A DNA stretch of 64,000 bases, from positions 24,587,860 to 24,651,859 of the forward strand of contig JALMQS010000128.1 of assembly GCA_024734495.1 (NCBI GenBank), read 5' to 3'. Both the position numbers and the translations under genes were made by a program. The notes under the pieces are model-generated. The model was not told the origin of the DNA. It ran no database searches and worked only from the letters and a program-made list of their open reading frames with translations. Position 1 is the first letter of the stretch; the number at the start of each line of letters is the position of its first letter. Shown here piece by piece: positions 35,701 through 43,039 of this stretch. The stretch is from Forficula auricularia. Taxonomy: Eukaryota > Arthropoda > Insecta > Dermaptera > Forficulidae.

Positions 35701-37307
35701 ATTTAAAGCATCTTTCTTGAGTTTCTTTTTGAAAAAGATGGAATTTTTTCCAAAAATCAACCCGATAATAATATTAAGAAGTGAATTTAATTTATTTAGG
35801 AACTAATCAAAGATTTTAATAGAAATATTTTTAAATTGCATATCAGAGGGTTTCGGCCCGGCAAGCTAGTTAGCGCTTGGGTTCGATTCCCGAGGGGACG
35901 TAACCTCTGATATGCAATGTAAAAATATTTCTACCTAAAATCTTTGATTCGTTCCTAAATAAATTAAATTCACTTTTATAATTTATTTAATTGAGACTAT
36001 AGTTTCAAGGGCCATCTTTAGTCTAATATAAACACTTCACATGGTTATTTAATAGAATTTTAGTCAAAATTTAATTTACTTTCGGTTAGAATGGAATTAG
36101 CTTTCTAGTTCATTAACATCAGTCATAACATGCTCTATTATATTATATTGTCAAAATTGATGGGTAGGAGGGTAAAGAGATTTTTCTTTCTTAATAATTC
36201 CAGCAGAAGACAGACACATTGTCTCCTTCAATATATAAAAATTCTGCTACTCTCGGCACAAAAACTTTCAATTTTTATAGAAATTGTTTCTTTTTTTTCA
36301 GTAACTTATTAGCAGCCTTATTTTGAAAATTTATAAATTATTTTTTATATCTCGTATTTTAATAAATTTTCTCCTCTATTGCTCAAACATAATTTATTCA
36401 AAGTCAAAATAATTGTTTTCAGATGCTAGAAGGAACTATTGTTAATGTACCTGAAAAGAATTCGCCACGCAAATTGCGAGGAGAAACAATTCAAGTGGAT
36501 ACCACCAATATCCTGTTCGTTGCTTCTGGAGCTTACACCGGACTTGATCGCCTCATAGCAAGACGTTGTCATGAAAAATATCTAGGCTTTGGTTTACCTC
36601 CCGCTTCAGGCGAGACTGGAAAAAGAGCAGTTGGTGAAGCAGATCGCTCGGATCAAATAGAAGATGTAGAAGAAGATAATACAGAAAAAGATGCGTGTAT
36701 ACGTCAAGTTGAAGCACGTGATTTAATTGAATTTGGAATGATTCCAGTAAGTTGTCTTCAAAACAACATTATACCACAAACATAAGCTGCTTGTTTTTTA
36801 ACATATTCGCAAACAATTTTCAGGAATTTGTTGGTAGATTTCCAACGTTAGTTCCGTTTCATTCTTTAAATCAACAAATGTTAGTCCGGATTTTGACTGA
36901 GCCTCGTAATGCAATTGTTCCTCAATATCAATTGCTATTCCATTTAGACCAAGTTGAACTAACTTTCACGCCGGCTGCCTTAGAAGCAATTGCTAATCAA
37001 GCTATGCAAAGAAAAACAGGAGCAAGAGGCCTTAGAGCGATAATGGTAATTTGAATATTTAAAGAAAAACCATATAAAACCATTCGAAAATGTGAACTTT
37101 TATATTCTTTATTTACAGGAGTCATTACTTTTGGATCCAATGTTTGAAATTCCTGGATCAGATGTAGTTAAGGTACATATTACCGAAGAAGTAGTTCATG
37201 GAAAGAACTCTCCTGCTTATTTTCGTAAGTCGCAGACTCCATCTACCACTTCAGACGATGAGGATAATATGTCAGTAGAGGTCCAGGCTCGTGCGGAGGT
37301 AAAATAA
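20700..37307 (+). CDS. CLPX: mitochondrial ClpX, ATPase/unfoldase subunit of the ClpXP protease
   Basis: Ten exons (20700-20766, 23546-23663, 25797-26064, 28308-28479, 32808-32947, 34125-34298, 34362-34496, 36423-36746, 36824-37045, 37119-37307) give 602 codons plus TAA with all phases matching. ClpX unfolds matrix proteins and feeds them to ClpP. Visible features: an Arg-rich presequence ([19 protein letters not shown]); C4 zinc finger C89-x2-C92...C111-x2-C114; Walker A GPTGSGKT 265-272; pore loop GYVG 298-301; Walker B VFLDEVDK 327-334; LGF ClpP-docking loop 412-414; sensor-2 GAR 532-534. Length is close to animal CLPX (about 630). An in-frame ATG at 20673 could add nine residues, but an acceptor-like AG at 20681 suggests the exon may begin there. 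Large introns are full of transposons; coding exons are undamaged, so the gene is probably functional. Confidence 0.95.
20905..22110 (-). repeat. copy of the hammerhead-like repeat split by a foldback transposon
   Basis: The left part (aagttgtcctcttctttatg, 20928-20947, then caaataaacatata...) and the right part (22064-22105: ttcgaaggttggtctttcat and cttcagac) are the two halves of the minus-strand repeat also seen at 13149-13300. The element 20991-22057 separates them. It lies in CLPX intron 1. Confidence 0.6.
20991..22057. mobile_element. 1.07-kb nearly perfect palindromic transposon, TA target
   Basis: The termini CAGTGTGTCA and TGACACACTG are flanked by TA. Almost the whole element folds back: for example gtagcatcataccta (about 21389) is mirrored near 21662, and gagcctctttcccat-type sequence near 21186 is mirrored near 21895. 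The centre is near 21515. No transposase. A palindromic MITE of Tc1/mariner target type is one reading. Confidence 0.85.
22066..22210. repeat. divergent pair of hammerhead-like cores
   Basis: On the minus strand 22066-22103 reads gtctgaagatgaaagaccaa then ccttcgaaac. On the plus strand 22160-22200 reads gctgataatgaaggtcaaat then cttcgaagctatagtctc. They face away from each other, like the pair in the palindrome 13247-13556. Confidence 0.5.
22622..23232. mobile_element. TRIM-like element: 168-bp terminal direct repeats
   Basis: Direct repeats 22622-22789 and 23065-23232 have the same length and differ at only a few positions. They begin TCGTTGACGTATC and end AACATTGGGTT. They enclose a 275-bp unique interior. 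The element is flanked by AAATAACAC on both sides (22613-22621 and 23233-23241). If the repeat is taken three bases longer, the duplication is 6 bp (ATAACA). No coding capacity. The ends are not TG...CA, so LTR origin is not certain. It lies in CLPX intron 1. Confidence 0.65.
23546..23663 (+). CDS. CLPX: CLPX exon 2
   Basis: 118 bp between acceptor TTCTAG and donor GTAAGA. It encodes [17 protein letters not shown] and a Pro/Asp-rich linker ending HSINHF. It ends in phase 2 and AT plus G makes Met62. Confidence 0.85.
23739..24383 (+). mobile_element. Helitron family A, 645-bp copy in CLPX intron 2
   Basis: 5' TCTATATATATAAAATTAAG follows A23738; 3' GCCGAAGGCTGGCCTTGCAG then CTAG at 24380-24383 is followed by T. 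It shares aatcacgccaaattttggtt and the G-rich tract with the copy at 14142-15200. Confidence 0.88.
24650..25157 (-). mobile_element. TTAA MITE, GGTAGTTCTTTC family, inverted copy
   Basis: Begins after TTAA (24646-24649) with GGTAGTTCTTTCACAAATGC. The interior is the reverse complement of 42490-43039. The far end stops at attgtcgcgaaa, without the last 8 bp and without a clear TTAA. It lies in CLPX intron 2. Confidence 0.75.
25797..26064 (+). CDS. CLPX: CLPX exon 3, zinc finger
   Basis: 268 bp between acceptor TTAACAG and donor GTATTC. A Gly-rich linker is followed by the C4 finger [10 protein letters not shown]...[10 protein letters not shown] and the linker KPPPPKK typical of animal CLPX. 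Confidence 0.95.
26363..26984. repeat. 622-bp foldback in CLPX intron 3
   Basis: The left end GCCCTTATTTTGGGTATTTT is complementary to AAAATACCCAAAATAAGGGC at the right end. Arms of about 290 bp include aggggctcatatggttcgaa and aagtttcccatctaaataac. The short centre lies near 26680. No coding capacity. Confidence 0.85.
27000..27135 (-). repeat. CCCGAAACRTTTGG-type dispersed repeat
   Basis: On the minus strand: attgataaagggagaatttc, tcccaaaacattgggg, then cgtttttaagattgttctat. It is related to the arms of 12600-12812 and to 19420-19660. Confidence 0.55.
27433..27676 (-). mobile_element. MITE of the CTTAGAGTGTAAACC family, copy 2
   Basis: Reverse-complement copy of 62887-63143, with outer termini TATATCGTCGC and GGCGATGATAT. 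The inner gagttagcaggtttacac at the right end is intact and the left end is decayed. It lies in CLPX intron 3. Confidence 0.8.
28308..28479 (+). CDS. CLPX: CLPX exon 4
   Basis: 172 bp between acceptor TTTCAG and donor GTAAAA. It encodes [20 protein letters not shown] and AVYNHYKR, the start of the AAA+ module, then an Asn-rich insertion. Phase 1 end: G plus AT makes Asp. Confidence 0.95.
28570..29030. pseudogene. rearranged 3' fragments of the LINE family seen at 53.8-56.8 kb
   Basis: 28631-28735 (plus) reads [13 protein letters not shown] then [12 protein letters not shown], the C-terminus of that LINE. 28766-28865 is its 3' UTR in minus orientation, with gatctcgaaagaccattgc and a poly-T tail at 28752-28761. 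28910-29015 is a second C-terminal piece on the minus strand. The inverted arrangement suggests two insertions or an inversion during insertion. It lies in CLPX intron 4. Confidence 0.7.
29133..29560. repeat. hairpin with a tRNA-like tip, interrupted by a 154-bp MITE
   Basis: The left arm ttatgtcaaaataaattat + aaagccagtgtcaaaaatg is complementary to the right arm (29500-29560). Between them 29430-29490 reads gttaaccaactgccc, then cttgggttcgactcttgag, with a B-box-like GGGTTCGACTC. Related tips sit at 35855-35900 and 40978-41025. Confidence 0.5.
29247..29400. mobile_element. 154-bp hairpin MITE with GGTATACCCGAGGGGTGA ends
   Basis: Termini GGTATACCCGAGGGGTGA and (inverted) TCACCCCTCGGGTATACC. 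Inner gtgtacacct/aggtgtacac-type blocks extend the stem to about 55 bp. A short AT-rich loop follows. Flanks suggest a TA-containing target. Confidence 0.8.
30449..31440 (+). pseudogene. decayed pogo-like DNA transposon
   Basis: The left edge resembles pogo ends (acagggataactttgcca at about 30455). 30937-31123 encodes a psq-type [23 protein letters not shown] then [11 protein letters not shown] and [11 protein letters not shown]. 31251-31430 encodes [20 protein letters not shown] and [11 protein letters not shown], which leads into the first catalytic Asp of the DDE domain. Stops and frameshifts separate the parts and the rest of the DDE domain is absent. An ATG segment with a donor-like gtaaaa at 30651-30690 and an acceptor-like ttatag near 30900 hint at an original intron. 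It lies in CLPX intron 4. Confidence 0.75.
31477..31622 (+). repeat. 146-bp direct repeat, left copy, bounded by TTAA
   Basis: Begins and ends with TTAA. It is nearly identical to 32332-32477 (for example attgtcatgattatacat and gaatcttcaatatataatat). The two copies exactly abut the MITE 31623-32331. Confidence 0.85.
31623..32331. mobile_element. TTAA MITE, GGTAGTTGTTCCG family, 709 bp
   Basis: Termini GGTAGTTGTTCCG and (inverted) CGAAACAACTACC with TTAA on both sides. The ends resemble those of the 42490-43039 family but the interior is unrelated and AT-rich. No coding capacity. Confidence 0.8.
32332..32477 (+). repeat. 146-bp direct repeat, right copy, bounded by TTAA
   Basis: The partner of 31477-31622, same length and same TTAA limits, with a handful of substitutions. 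Confidence 0.85.
32808..32947 (+). CDS. CLPX: CLPX exon 5, variable linker
   Basis: 140 bp between acceptor AATCTAG and donor GTAATT. It encodes a Ser-rich, poorly conserved linker ([20 protein letters not shown]...). The exon is accepted because both phases fit exactly between exons 4 and 6, and animal CLPX has a variable insert here. Confidence 0.8.
33570..33766 (-). mobile_element. hAT-type end, ...GGTTGGGAACCACTG
   Basis: The right edge GGTTGGGAACCACTG after a C11 run is the inverted form of the common hAT terminus CAGTGGTTCCCAACC. The inner part (gctagaaagcccaaaatcca, aaatacaaacatttt) recurs near 44063-44115, inside another hAT-like copy. It lies in CLPX intron 5. Confidence 0.6.
34125..34298 (+). 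CDS. CLPX: CLPX exon 6, Walker A and pore loop
   Basis: 174 bp, phase 0 at both ends, acceptor CCAACAG, donor GTATGT. It encodes [20 protein letters not shown] through [16 protein letters not shown]. Confidence 0.97.
34362..34496 (+). CDS. CLPX: CLPX exon 7, Walker B
   Basis: 135 bp, phase 0, after a 63-bp intron. It encodes [20 protein letters not shown] through [12 protein letters not shown]. Confidence 0.97.
34928..35319. repeat. 390-bp foldback in CLPX intron 7
   Basis: aaacgacgaaaaaggccatt at the left mirrors aatggcctttttcgtcgttt at the right. Inner arms include aacagcttcctctttgattt and actcgagttataact. The centre is near 35120. Confidence 0.85.
35480..35682. repeat. 200-bp hairpin in CLPX intron 7
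   Basis: aaattatattttaaaaaaac and acacgcttctaaaaagtac mirror gtactttttagaagcgtgt-type sequence and gttttttttaaaatataatt. taatgtaatacttaatcaaa lies at the inner arms. Loop of about 50 bp. Confidence 0.8.
35779..35975. repeat. 197-bp hairpin with a tRNA-like tip
   Basis: The left arm aagtgaatttaatttattta + ggaactaatcaaagatttt is complementary to aaaatctttgattcgttcc and aaataaattaaattcact. The tip 35855-35900 reads cggcaagctagttagcgctt then gggttcgattcccgagg, A-box-like and B-box-like sequences with no anticodon arm between. It is not a functional tRNA. Confidence 0.65.
36423..36746 (+). CDS. CLPX: CLPX exon 8, ClpP-docking loop
   Basis: 324 bp, phase 0, acceptor TTTTCAG, donor GTAAGT. It encodes [20 protein letters not shown], then [19 protein letters not shown], the KYLGFG docking loop, an acidic insert and [11 protein letters not shown]. 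Confidence 0.97.
36824..37045 (+). CDS. CLPX: CLPX exon 9, C-terminal AAA+ lobe
   Basis: 222 bp, phase 0, after a 77-bp intron. It encodes [20 protein letters not shown] through the sensor-2 helix [11 protein letters not shown]. Confidence 0.97.
37119..37307 (+). CDS. CLPX: CLPX exon 10 with stop codon
   Basis: 189 bp after a 73-bp intron, acceptor TTTACAG. It encodes [20 protein letters not shown], then [15 protein letters not shown], a Ser/Asp/Glu-rich tail and TAA at 37305-37307. GAG|GTAAAA at 37298 resembles a donor, so a further exon is possible, but the length already fits. Confidence 0.9.
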   Translation, partial: ESLLLDPMFEIPGSDVVKVHITEEVVHGKNSPAYFRKSQTPSTTSDDEDNMSVEVQARAEVK

Positions 37308-37570
37308 ATTATAAACGAGACCCGGCAGTTGCTCATTTATAACTGATCTCCATCCCGACTTCTTTTACTCTATGCTGCATCTACTACTAGTCTCTTAATT
37401 TTAAGTGCTGTTGGTCCAAATTTTTACATCTTATACTTGTTTCAATATAAATAGATTATTTATTTAAAAATAGGGTCTTTGTACTATAATTCATTTTTTT
37501 TTGTTTAATTTATATTATTAATGTACCCTCAGACTTAAGTACCACTATTTTTAAATAACATATTTTTTTT

Positions 37571-37576
37571 AATAAA
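37571..37576 (+). terminator. CLPX: possible CLPX polyadenylation signal
   Basis: AATAAA lies 264 bases after the CLPX stop codon, the first canonical hexamer downstream. The region is so AT-rich that chance is a real alternative. Confidence 0.3.
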
Positions 37577-37589
37577 AAACAAAAATTAG

Positions 37590-37910
37590 TATTTATATTT
37601 AAATTCCAAAAAATTCAAAAATCAATATTTAATCATTTATCTAAATTCCCAGAAAAATATTTTATTATTATTGTTCATATTTAAATCTAAAAATTCATTA
37701 TATTTACTTAAACTTTCTGGGTTCTAATAAATACTAAAAAAAAAAAAAATAGTATTTAATGAAATATTTAAATTCCCAAAAATTCAAAAAACAATATTTA
37801 ATGACTTATCTAAATTCCCAGAAAAATATTTTATTATTATTGTTCATATTTAAATCTAAAAATTCATTAGATTTACTTAAACTATCTGGGTTATAATAAA
37901 TACTAGTTTT
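37590..37910 (+). repeat. imperfect tandem duplication, about 175-bp unit
   Basis: Two units share atctaaattcccagaaaaat, attttattattattgttcat and aatctaaaaattcatta. A third, partial unit is near 38185-38240. A poly-A run near 37737 separates the first two. Confidence 0.75.
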
Positions 37911-38577
37911 TTTTTAAATAATTTATCAAAAAATTCTTAATTTTTACTTAAAAATTTGAAAATTATTTGTTATAATCTAGTTAATAAATTAAATTCTTCA
38001 CATTTTGAGAAAACAAAAAATAAATATATTTTCCATCAATATAAGATAAAAAAAAATTGTTTATCTTATTATTTCATAAATATAAATAATATTAAAAAAA
38101 TATTTGTAAATGTTAATAATTATTTTAGAATTTTTCAAAAAATATCGGTAAAATGTTAACTCTCCTTCGTTAAAAATATTAATATATTTTTATTATTATT
38201 TTTCATATTTAAATCTATAAAAATTCATTAGAATTACTTTTTTTATAAGAATATCGATCGATACCACAAGACCATACCAACAACTCCAAATTTAGTGTTT
38301 TGGAATAATCGGAATTTAAAGATTTCAGACACATTAAAATACCTCTAGTCTGCTTCTTTTTTAGGGAATCAAAGTTTTTAACTGGTTTATTACCATTATA
38401 TAACCATACACAATTGTAGCATTGTTCAAAAATTGAAAAAAAAAAAATTATGACTATCTTAAATTGAAATTTGATTTGTTAAAGAATTCAAAAATAAAAC
38501 ATTATTAAAATATATATTGTAACATGTATCTAAATAAAACATAAAAAATTCATAATAAGGCCTTTATTTAATCAAGA
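37911..38577. other. AT-rich spacer
   Basis: Very AT-rich, with one partial copy of the upstream tandem repeat near 38185. No gene seen. Confidence 0.4.
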
Positions 38578-39193
38578 TTACAAAAATTTAACAAAAATAT
38601 TTAATTCGTAGTCCAATAAAAGATTGAAATTCAAGATTATTCCCTTTCGGACTCGTGTCTCAGAGTTGGCGTTTTTTGAAGTTATTAAACGTTCGTAAAA
38701 GGGCCTGTATACAGGTTTTATAGCATTTTCTGAAGATATTGTCGGCGGTTTAGTATAAGCTGGAATAAGCTCCAAGACATTGATGTTATTTTGCGATCTC
38801 ATACTTTTTCTCACTCGAACTGTTTTAAATGATTCTCGTCCATAAGATGTCTTGTATTGAATTGTAAAAGATTGTCCCTTTTCCACTCTCAGTATTTTGA
38901 TATCCTTCCAATTTGGTGTTTGTTTTGTAATTATTCCAAATTTTACTTGACAAAGCTACTAAGTCCTTTTTCACTAAGATGATTTTCAAATTTCTCTCTA
39001 ATAAGTTCTTTATTTTCTTCACTTGCATTTTTATAGTTTTCGCACAAAAAGTACATTGGCCTTTTTTAGGGACATGGAATCCTATGTTTGTTTCATTATT
39101 TAAAACTTGAGAATATACCCAATGCTTGCTATATTCTTTTTGATTTTTTAAGCACTCTTCAACGTACAGTCTGTACATAATATTAATATTCAA
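38578..39193 (-). pseudogene. decayed transposase-like protein, N- and C-terminal pieces
   Basis: Two overlapping minus frames joined by a frameshift near 38880. The first reads MYRLYVEECLKNQKEYSKHW, then NIGFHVPKKGQCTFC, a Cys-containing signature I associate with an uncharacterised arthropod transposon-type family with FHVPKKDxCxxC. The second reads SFTIQYKTSYGRESF, KTVRVRKS, LIPAYTKPPTISSENAI and PVYRPFYERL, resembling the C-terminus of the same family. The middle of the protein is missing. Not a functional gene. Confidence 0.45.
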
Positions 39194-39292
39194 ACTTCCG
39201 TCTAAAAATTCTTTATTAATTCAGTCTACAATAATGAGAACTCACATGGGGGGGGGGGAGAATTTATATGGTTCCTAATATCGATTTTTATG

Positions 39293-39568
39293 AATTATTG
39301 GATAATAAATACTTGGTAGTTTCACATTAAGATATGAAAATGAAACGAATTTATTTTTGGAGAGACTTTAATCTCGATATATATATTTCGGGTGGCTGGC
39401 CCATCTTCAGGAGCAACAGAAAGTAAGTTACTTTACTTTCTGTTGCTCCTGAAGATGGGTTGGCTGCCCGAAATATATATATCGAGATTAAAGTCTCTCC
39501 AAAAATAAATTCGTTTTATTTTCATATCTTAATGTGAAACCTACCAAATATTTTTTATCCAATAATTT
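39293..39568. repeat. 276-bp nearly perfect palindrome
   Basis: aattattggataataaatac at the left mirrors the right end. The arms include ggagagactttaatctcg and atatatatttcggg. The apex is gaaagtaagttactttactttc. Each arm carries CCTGAAGATGGG...CCCGAAA, a hammerhead-like or Penelope-like motif. Confidence 0.85.
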
Positions 39569-40922
39569 AAAAAATGTTTCACCAAGTACCAACACCAAAT
39601 TCCTTAAAAACTATCGATTTTTATGTCCTCCCGTATTGCTTTAAAAAATTTTCTTTTTCCTCTTTGCTCTTTGCTTATGTATCCATTTCTTCTCTTAAGT
39701 GTAGTGAAAATCATTCTTGTTTATAACCAAAGTGTTTTTAAAAAATGTTTTGCATGCCTGAATATGGCGTTGTCCAACTGGAAACGTATATCTCCCATTG
39801 TGTGAGTGATACCAGCTACCAGGTTGATACAGAGGATTTATGTATTCGGACATACATTTATTCAAAAAAAGGCGTTAATTATAATTAACGCCTTTATTTA
39901 TAATGTATATATATAGGTAACAAGTAGAGTTGTAACCTTATTTGAATATTGAAAATTTAATTTGATAAACTAATTCAACACCGTAACAGTTGTTACACTT
40001 TAGAATTACAATGTCAACTAAATTCTAAATGGTAACTCATGCTCTCTACCCGTCATTTTTTTGCTCTATAGCATCGAGTAGATCTAGTTTTATATTATTG
40101 TTATCCGTAAATAGCTCAAAAATCGTTTTTTACTTTACCATACAGGGTATGGTCAAGTATTGTAATCGTGCATGGAAAAAGTGTTTTTTTTTTGCTTTTT
40201 TTTTTATTTGTTAATGGTATGGTCCTGTGGTATCGATATATATATACGTAGTAAGGTCCTATAATTCACTATATTTTGTAGAATGATGAATTAATTTTTA
40301 AGAAATTCAAAAATTCTTGAATCTTACTTACGTTTATATAAATATCTTGAATTAAATTGAAACACTGTAGTGGTGATAAATAAAAACTTGAAAAATTTTC
40401 GGCTAAAATCTCTAAAATTAGGTATTTTTGATAAGACATTCTTGTCCTCACCTATGACCGACCGGCTTAGCAAATTAGACAATAGTCAATTGATTTCTAA
40501 CTTATTTTTACTGAGAGCAATGAAAGCACTTGCTGTCTTTTCTCTAATAAGCTTTTTACTGACATTGTTATCAAACAATGACTTCTATAACATGTACTAA
40601 GTCAAAAGTCATTTGGCAAAAACTCGTTTGTGTCATGAGAAGGCTATCTAAGCTTAATTGAGTGGTATTATCCGAAATTTTTCAGTTTTTATCATCACAA
40701 ACCCTGAAGCTTTAACTCTAGAATTAAATATCATAATTCAAATTCTAGTTAATGTCACTCTGAATTAATTCATAACAGAATTTAGTTACAGGCGTGTATC
40801 CGGAAGGGGGCTCTCTATCTTACACTATCCTATATATTATCCCTGTGATATTAAATTTATAATAAATACAGTTTTAAATTTTTATAAAATGTCATTTTGC
40901 GTAGTGGCAAAAGATTTCTTCG
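39569..40922. other. spacer with a 28-bp perfect palindrome
   Basis: 39868-39895 is a perfect palindrome centred on ATAAT (AAAGGCGTTAATT and its complement). A block near 40125-40185 (tttaccatacagggtatggt, caagtattgtaatcgtgcat) is repeated at 47255-47310. No host exon recognised. Confidence 0.45.
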
Positions 40923-41102
40923 GAAAATCAATAGTGTCTTCTACTGAATGATAGTTTTTATGGATAATTTTTTACTAGTCTTTGGTTCGGATTGCTTTTT
41001 ACTTGGGTTCAATTCCCAACATGGTTGAATTCATCGCTTATGACATGTAACAAATATCATCCATAACTCGAATTCAGTAGAAGACATCCTCGTGATTTTA
41101 AA
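40923..41102. repeat. 180-bp hairpin with a tRNA-like tip
   Basis: The arms agtgtcttctactgaat and attcagtagaagacat are complementary, with atggataat/catccataa inside. The tip 40978-41025 reads tctttggttcggattgc, then acttgggttcaattcccaac, matching the tips at 29430 and 35855. The stem sequence is unrelated to those hairpins. Confidence 0.6.
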
Positions 41103-42489
41103 ATTTTTTTTAATAATAAATACTTTTCTTATTTCTAAATGTATAGTTTGTATATAAAGGTGTAAGATAAAAGCCCCTCTCCTTGAAGCCAGTGAAAAAT
41201 ATTCTGGATACGCTACTGAATAATTATTTACTTTATGTTATGCCGAAGGTTATTTTCTATTCCAATCTTTTATGAAAAACTAGGATTGAGGGTTTGGAAT
41301 TTTATAAATATTTGTGATTTATAATTTTAATAATTAAATTGTTATGTGAATAATAATACTCACGCCGTATATATATATATAATATATATAGATATTTGTA
41401 ATGTATTTATAATTGATATTTGAGCCGGCAAAAAATGTACATAAATGATTTCGTTAAAAATTTGCATTTTCTTATATCAATTTTATAGATAAATACGCGT
41501 TTTGGATTAAGGGGAATTCAATAAATTTTATTAATTTATAAATTTTAAATTATTTGCCATTTCTTCTTTTTCTAATATTTTTCCTATTTTGGTTTGTATT
41601 TATTTTTATTCGACCATAAATAAATAATAAATTTCTGATTTCTTTCTATTATTCTGTTTCAGGGATCTAAAAAAACAAAGAATGAATTCAAAAAAAAAAA
41701 AATCAGAAATTCTTCATCAGTTATTTTTTCGTTGTTCTTTAAATCAGAAATTTTTCATCAGTTATTTTTTTTCTTTGTTCTTTAAATTATAACACATTTT
41801 GCTTAATTTGAAAATTTAATTTATTGGTATAAAAACATTTACCAAAATAAAAAAAAAAATTATTTTCTTTCAATTTCTATTTTTGTTTGATATTTTAGTT
41901 TTGTGAAAATAAAAATTGTAGAGAGATGTTTTTAATTGATTTTTACAGGTATACAGATAGAACTCTTCATCTCGAGTTTCATACAGTAAGCATTTTAATT
42001 ATAAACTCACGAGCAAAGAAATGGAATCACCTCCCTTGCGAGTTGTTAAATGTAATTTGAATTCTCAAATATAAATAATGTTATATTAATATAATTTATA
42101 CCGGATTAAAGCCCAAAGATTAAAGATTAAATCAATATGTTTTACATCAAAAGTCATCCAGTTAATTTTTAATTATTTGACTTGGAATGAAAAATTAGGA
42201 AAAAATGAAAATTTTGGAGGTTGGGTATTATTCAAATACAAGAGAAAAAATTAATAAAACAATAATAAAAACTTTATTTAAGCATTTTTTAATATTTAGT
42301 ATTGCCTCCCCTAGCTTTTTAGAAAAAAATATTTGAATTTCTAAAAGATTACAAATAAACATACAAAGGATCATTAAATTAATGAAAAGAGATTCATTTC
42401 TTTGCTCGTGAGTGTATAAATACTCTTCATCATCTTATCGGGTATACTGTCCGAAGATTGGTTTAACGCAACCAGTCGTCTCTACTTAA
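41103..42489. other. AT-rich spacer with local duplications
   Basis: aaatcagaaattcttcatca and related text is duplicated near 41700 and 41743. A terminus-like ggatacgctactgaa near 41208 pairs with caggcgtgtatccggaag near 40793 and may bound another element. No gene recognised. Confidence 0.4.
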
Positions 42490-43039
42490 GGTAGTTCTTT
42501 CGTGACAATCCACACAAAAAGTTTTAGCCTCGTAACCACTATACATATGAACGGTGCTAAAATTTTAGGTTATGTTTTTTTTTAACGTGACTGTACTTCT
42601 CACACTACTATATCCTGTTTATGAATGGATCGTTTCCAAGCCATTATATCCTTGAAGGAGACAATAAAAGAGTGTGTCTTCTGCTGGAATTATAAATTTT
42701 AAAAATAATCCCCCAAATATGTTATTTTTTTTATTTTTTATCAAAACTACGAGGTAAATAATTTCAATTTTTTTTTAAGTTCCTCCGAATATATTATTCT
42801 AACAAATATTAGTTTTTCATCAAGATGGTGAAAGTCCTACAATGAAAGAAAATAAAATAATGATCATTTTCCCACCCTTTCCCAATCTACCATATGTAAA
42901 AAATTTCATTTTTAATTGCAATTATTTCGTGTATAGTGTGGTAAATCGTTTTCAAATTTTAACAGAGTATTTATTTTTAATGACTTATATTCCAAGTTTC
43001 GAAGACTTCTTGAATTTTTGCATTTGTGAAAGAACTGCC
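42490..43039 (+). mobile_element. TTAA MITE, GGTAGTTCTTTC family, longest copy
   Basis: 550 bp flanked by TTAA (42486-42489 and 43040-43043). Termini GGTAGTTCTTTCGTGACA and (inverted) GTGAAAGAACTGCC. A piece of the hairpin repeat tcttctgctggaattataaa lies inside at 42674. No coding capacity. Confidence 0.85.

Noticed and set aside
35855..35900. tRNA gene
   Set aside because: The A-box-like and B-box-like parts are only about 10 bases apart, with no anticodon arm and no acceptor pairing.
20700..37307. Bacterial ClpX from a symbiont or contaminant
   Set aside because: It is split by nine GT-AG introns, has the animal-type zinc finger and a presequence, and its introns hold insect-type transposons.
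39868..39895. 28-bp perfect palindrome as an origin or regulatory site
   Set aside because: Nothing but symmetry supports a function; perfect palindromes are common in this window.
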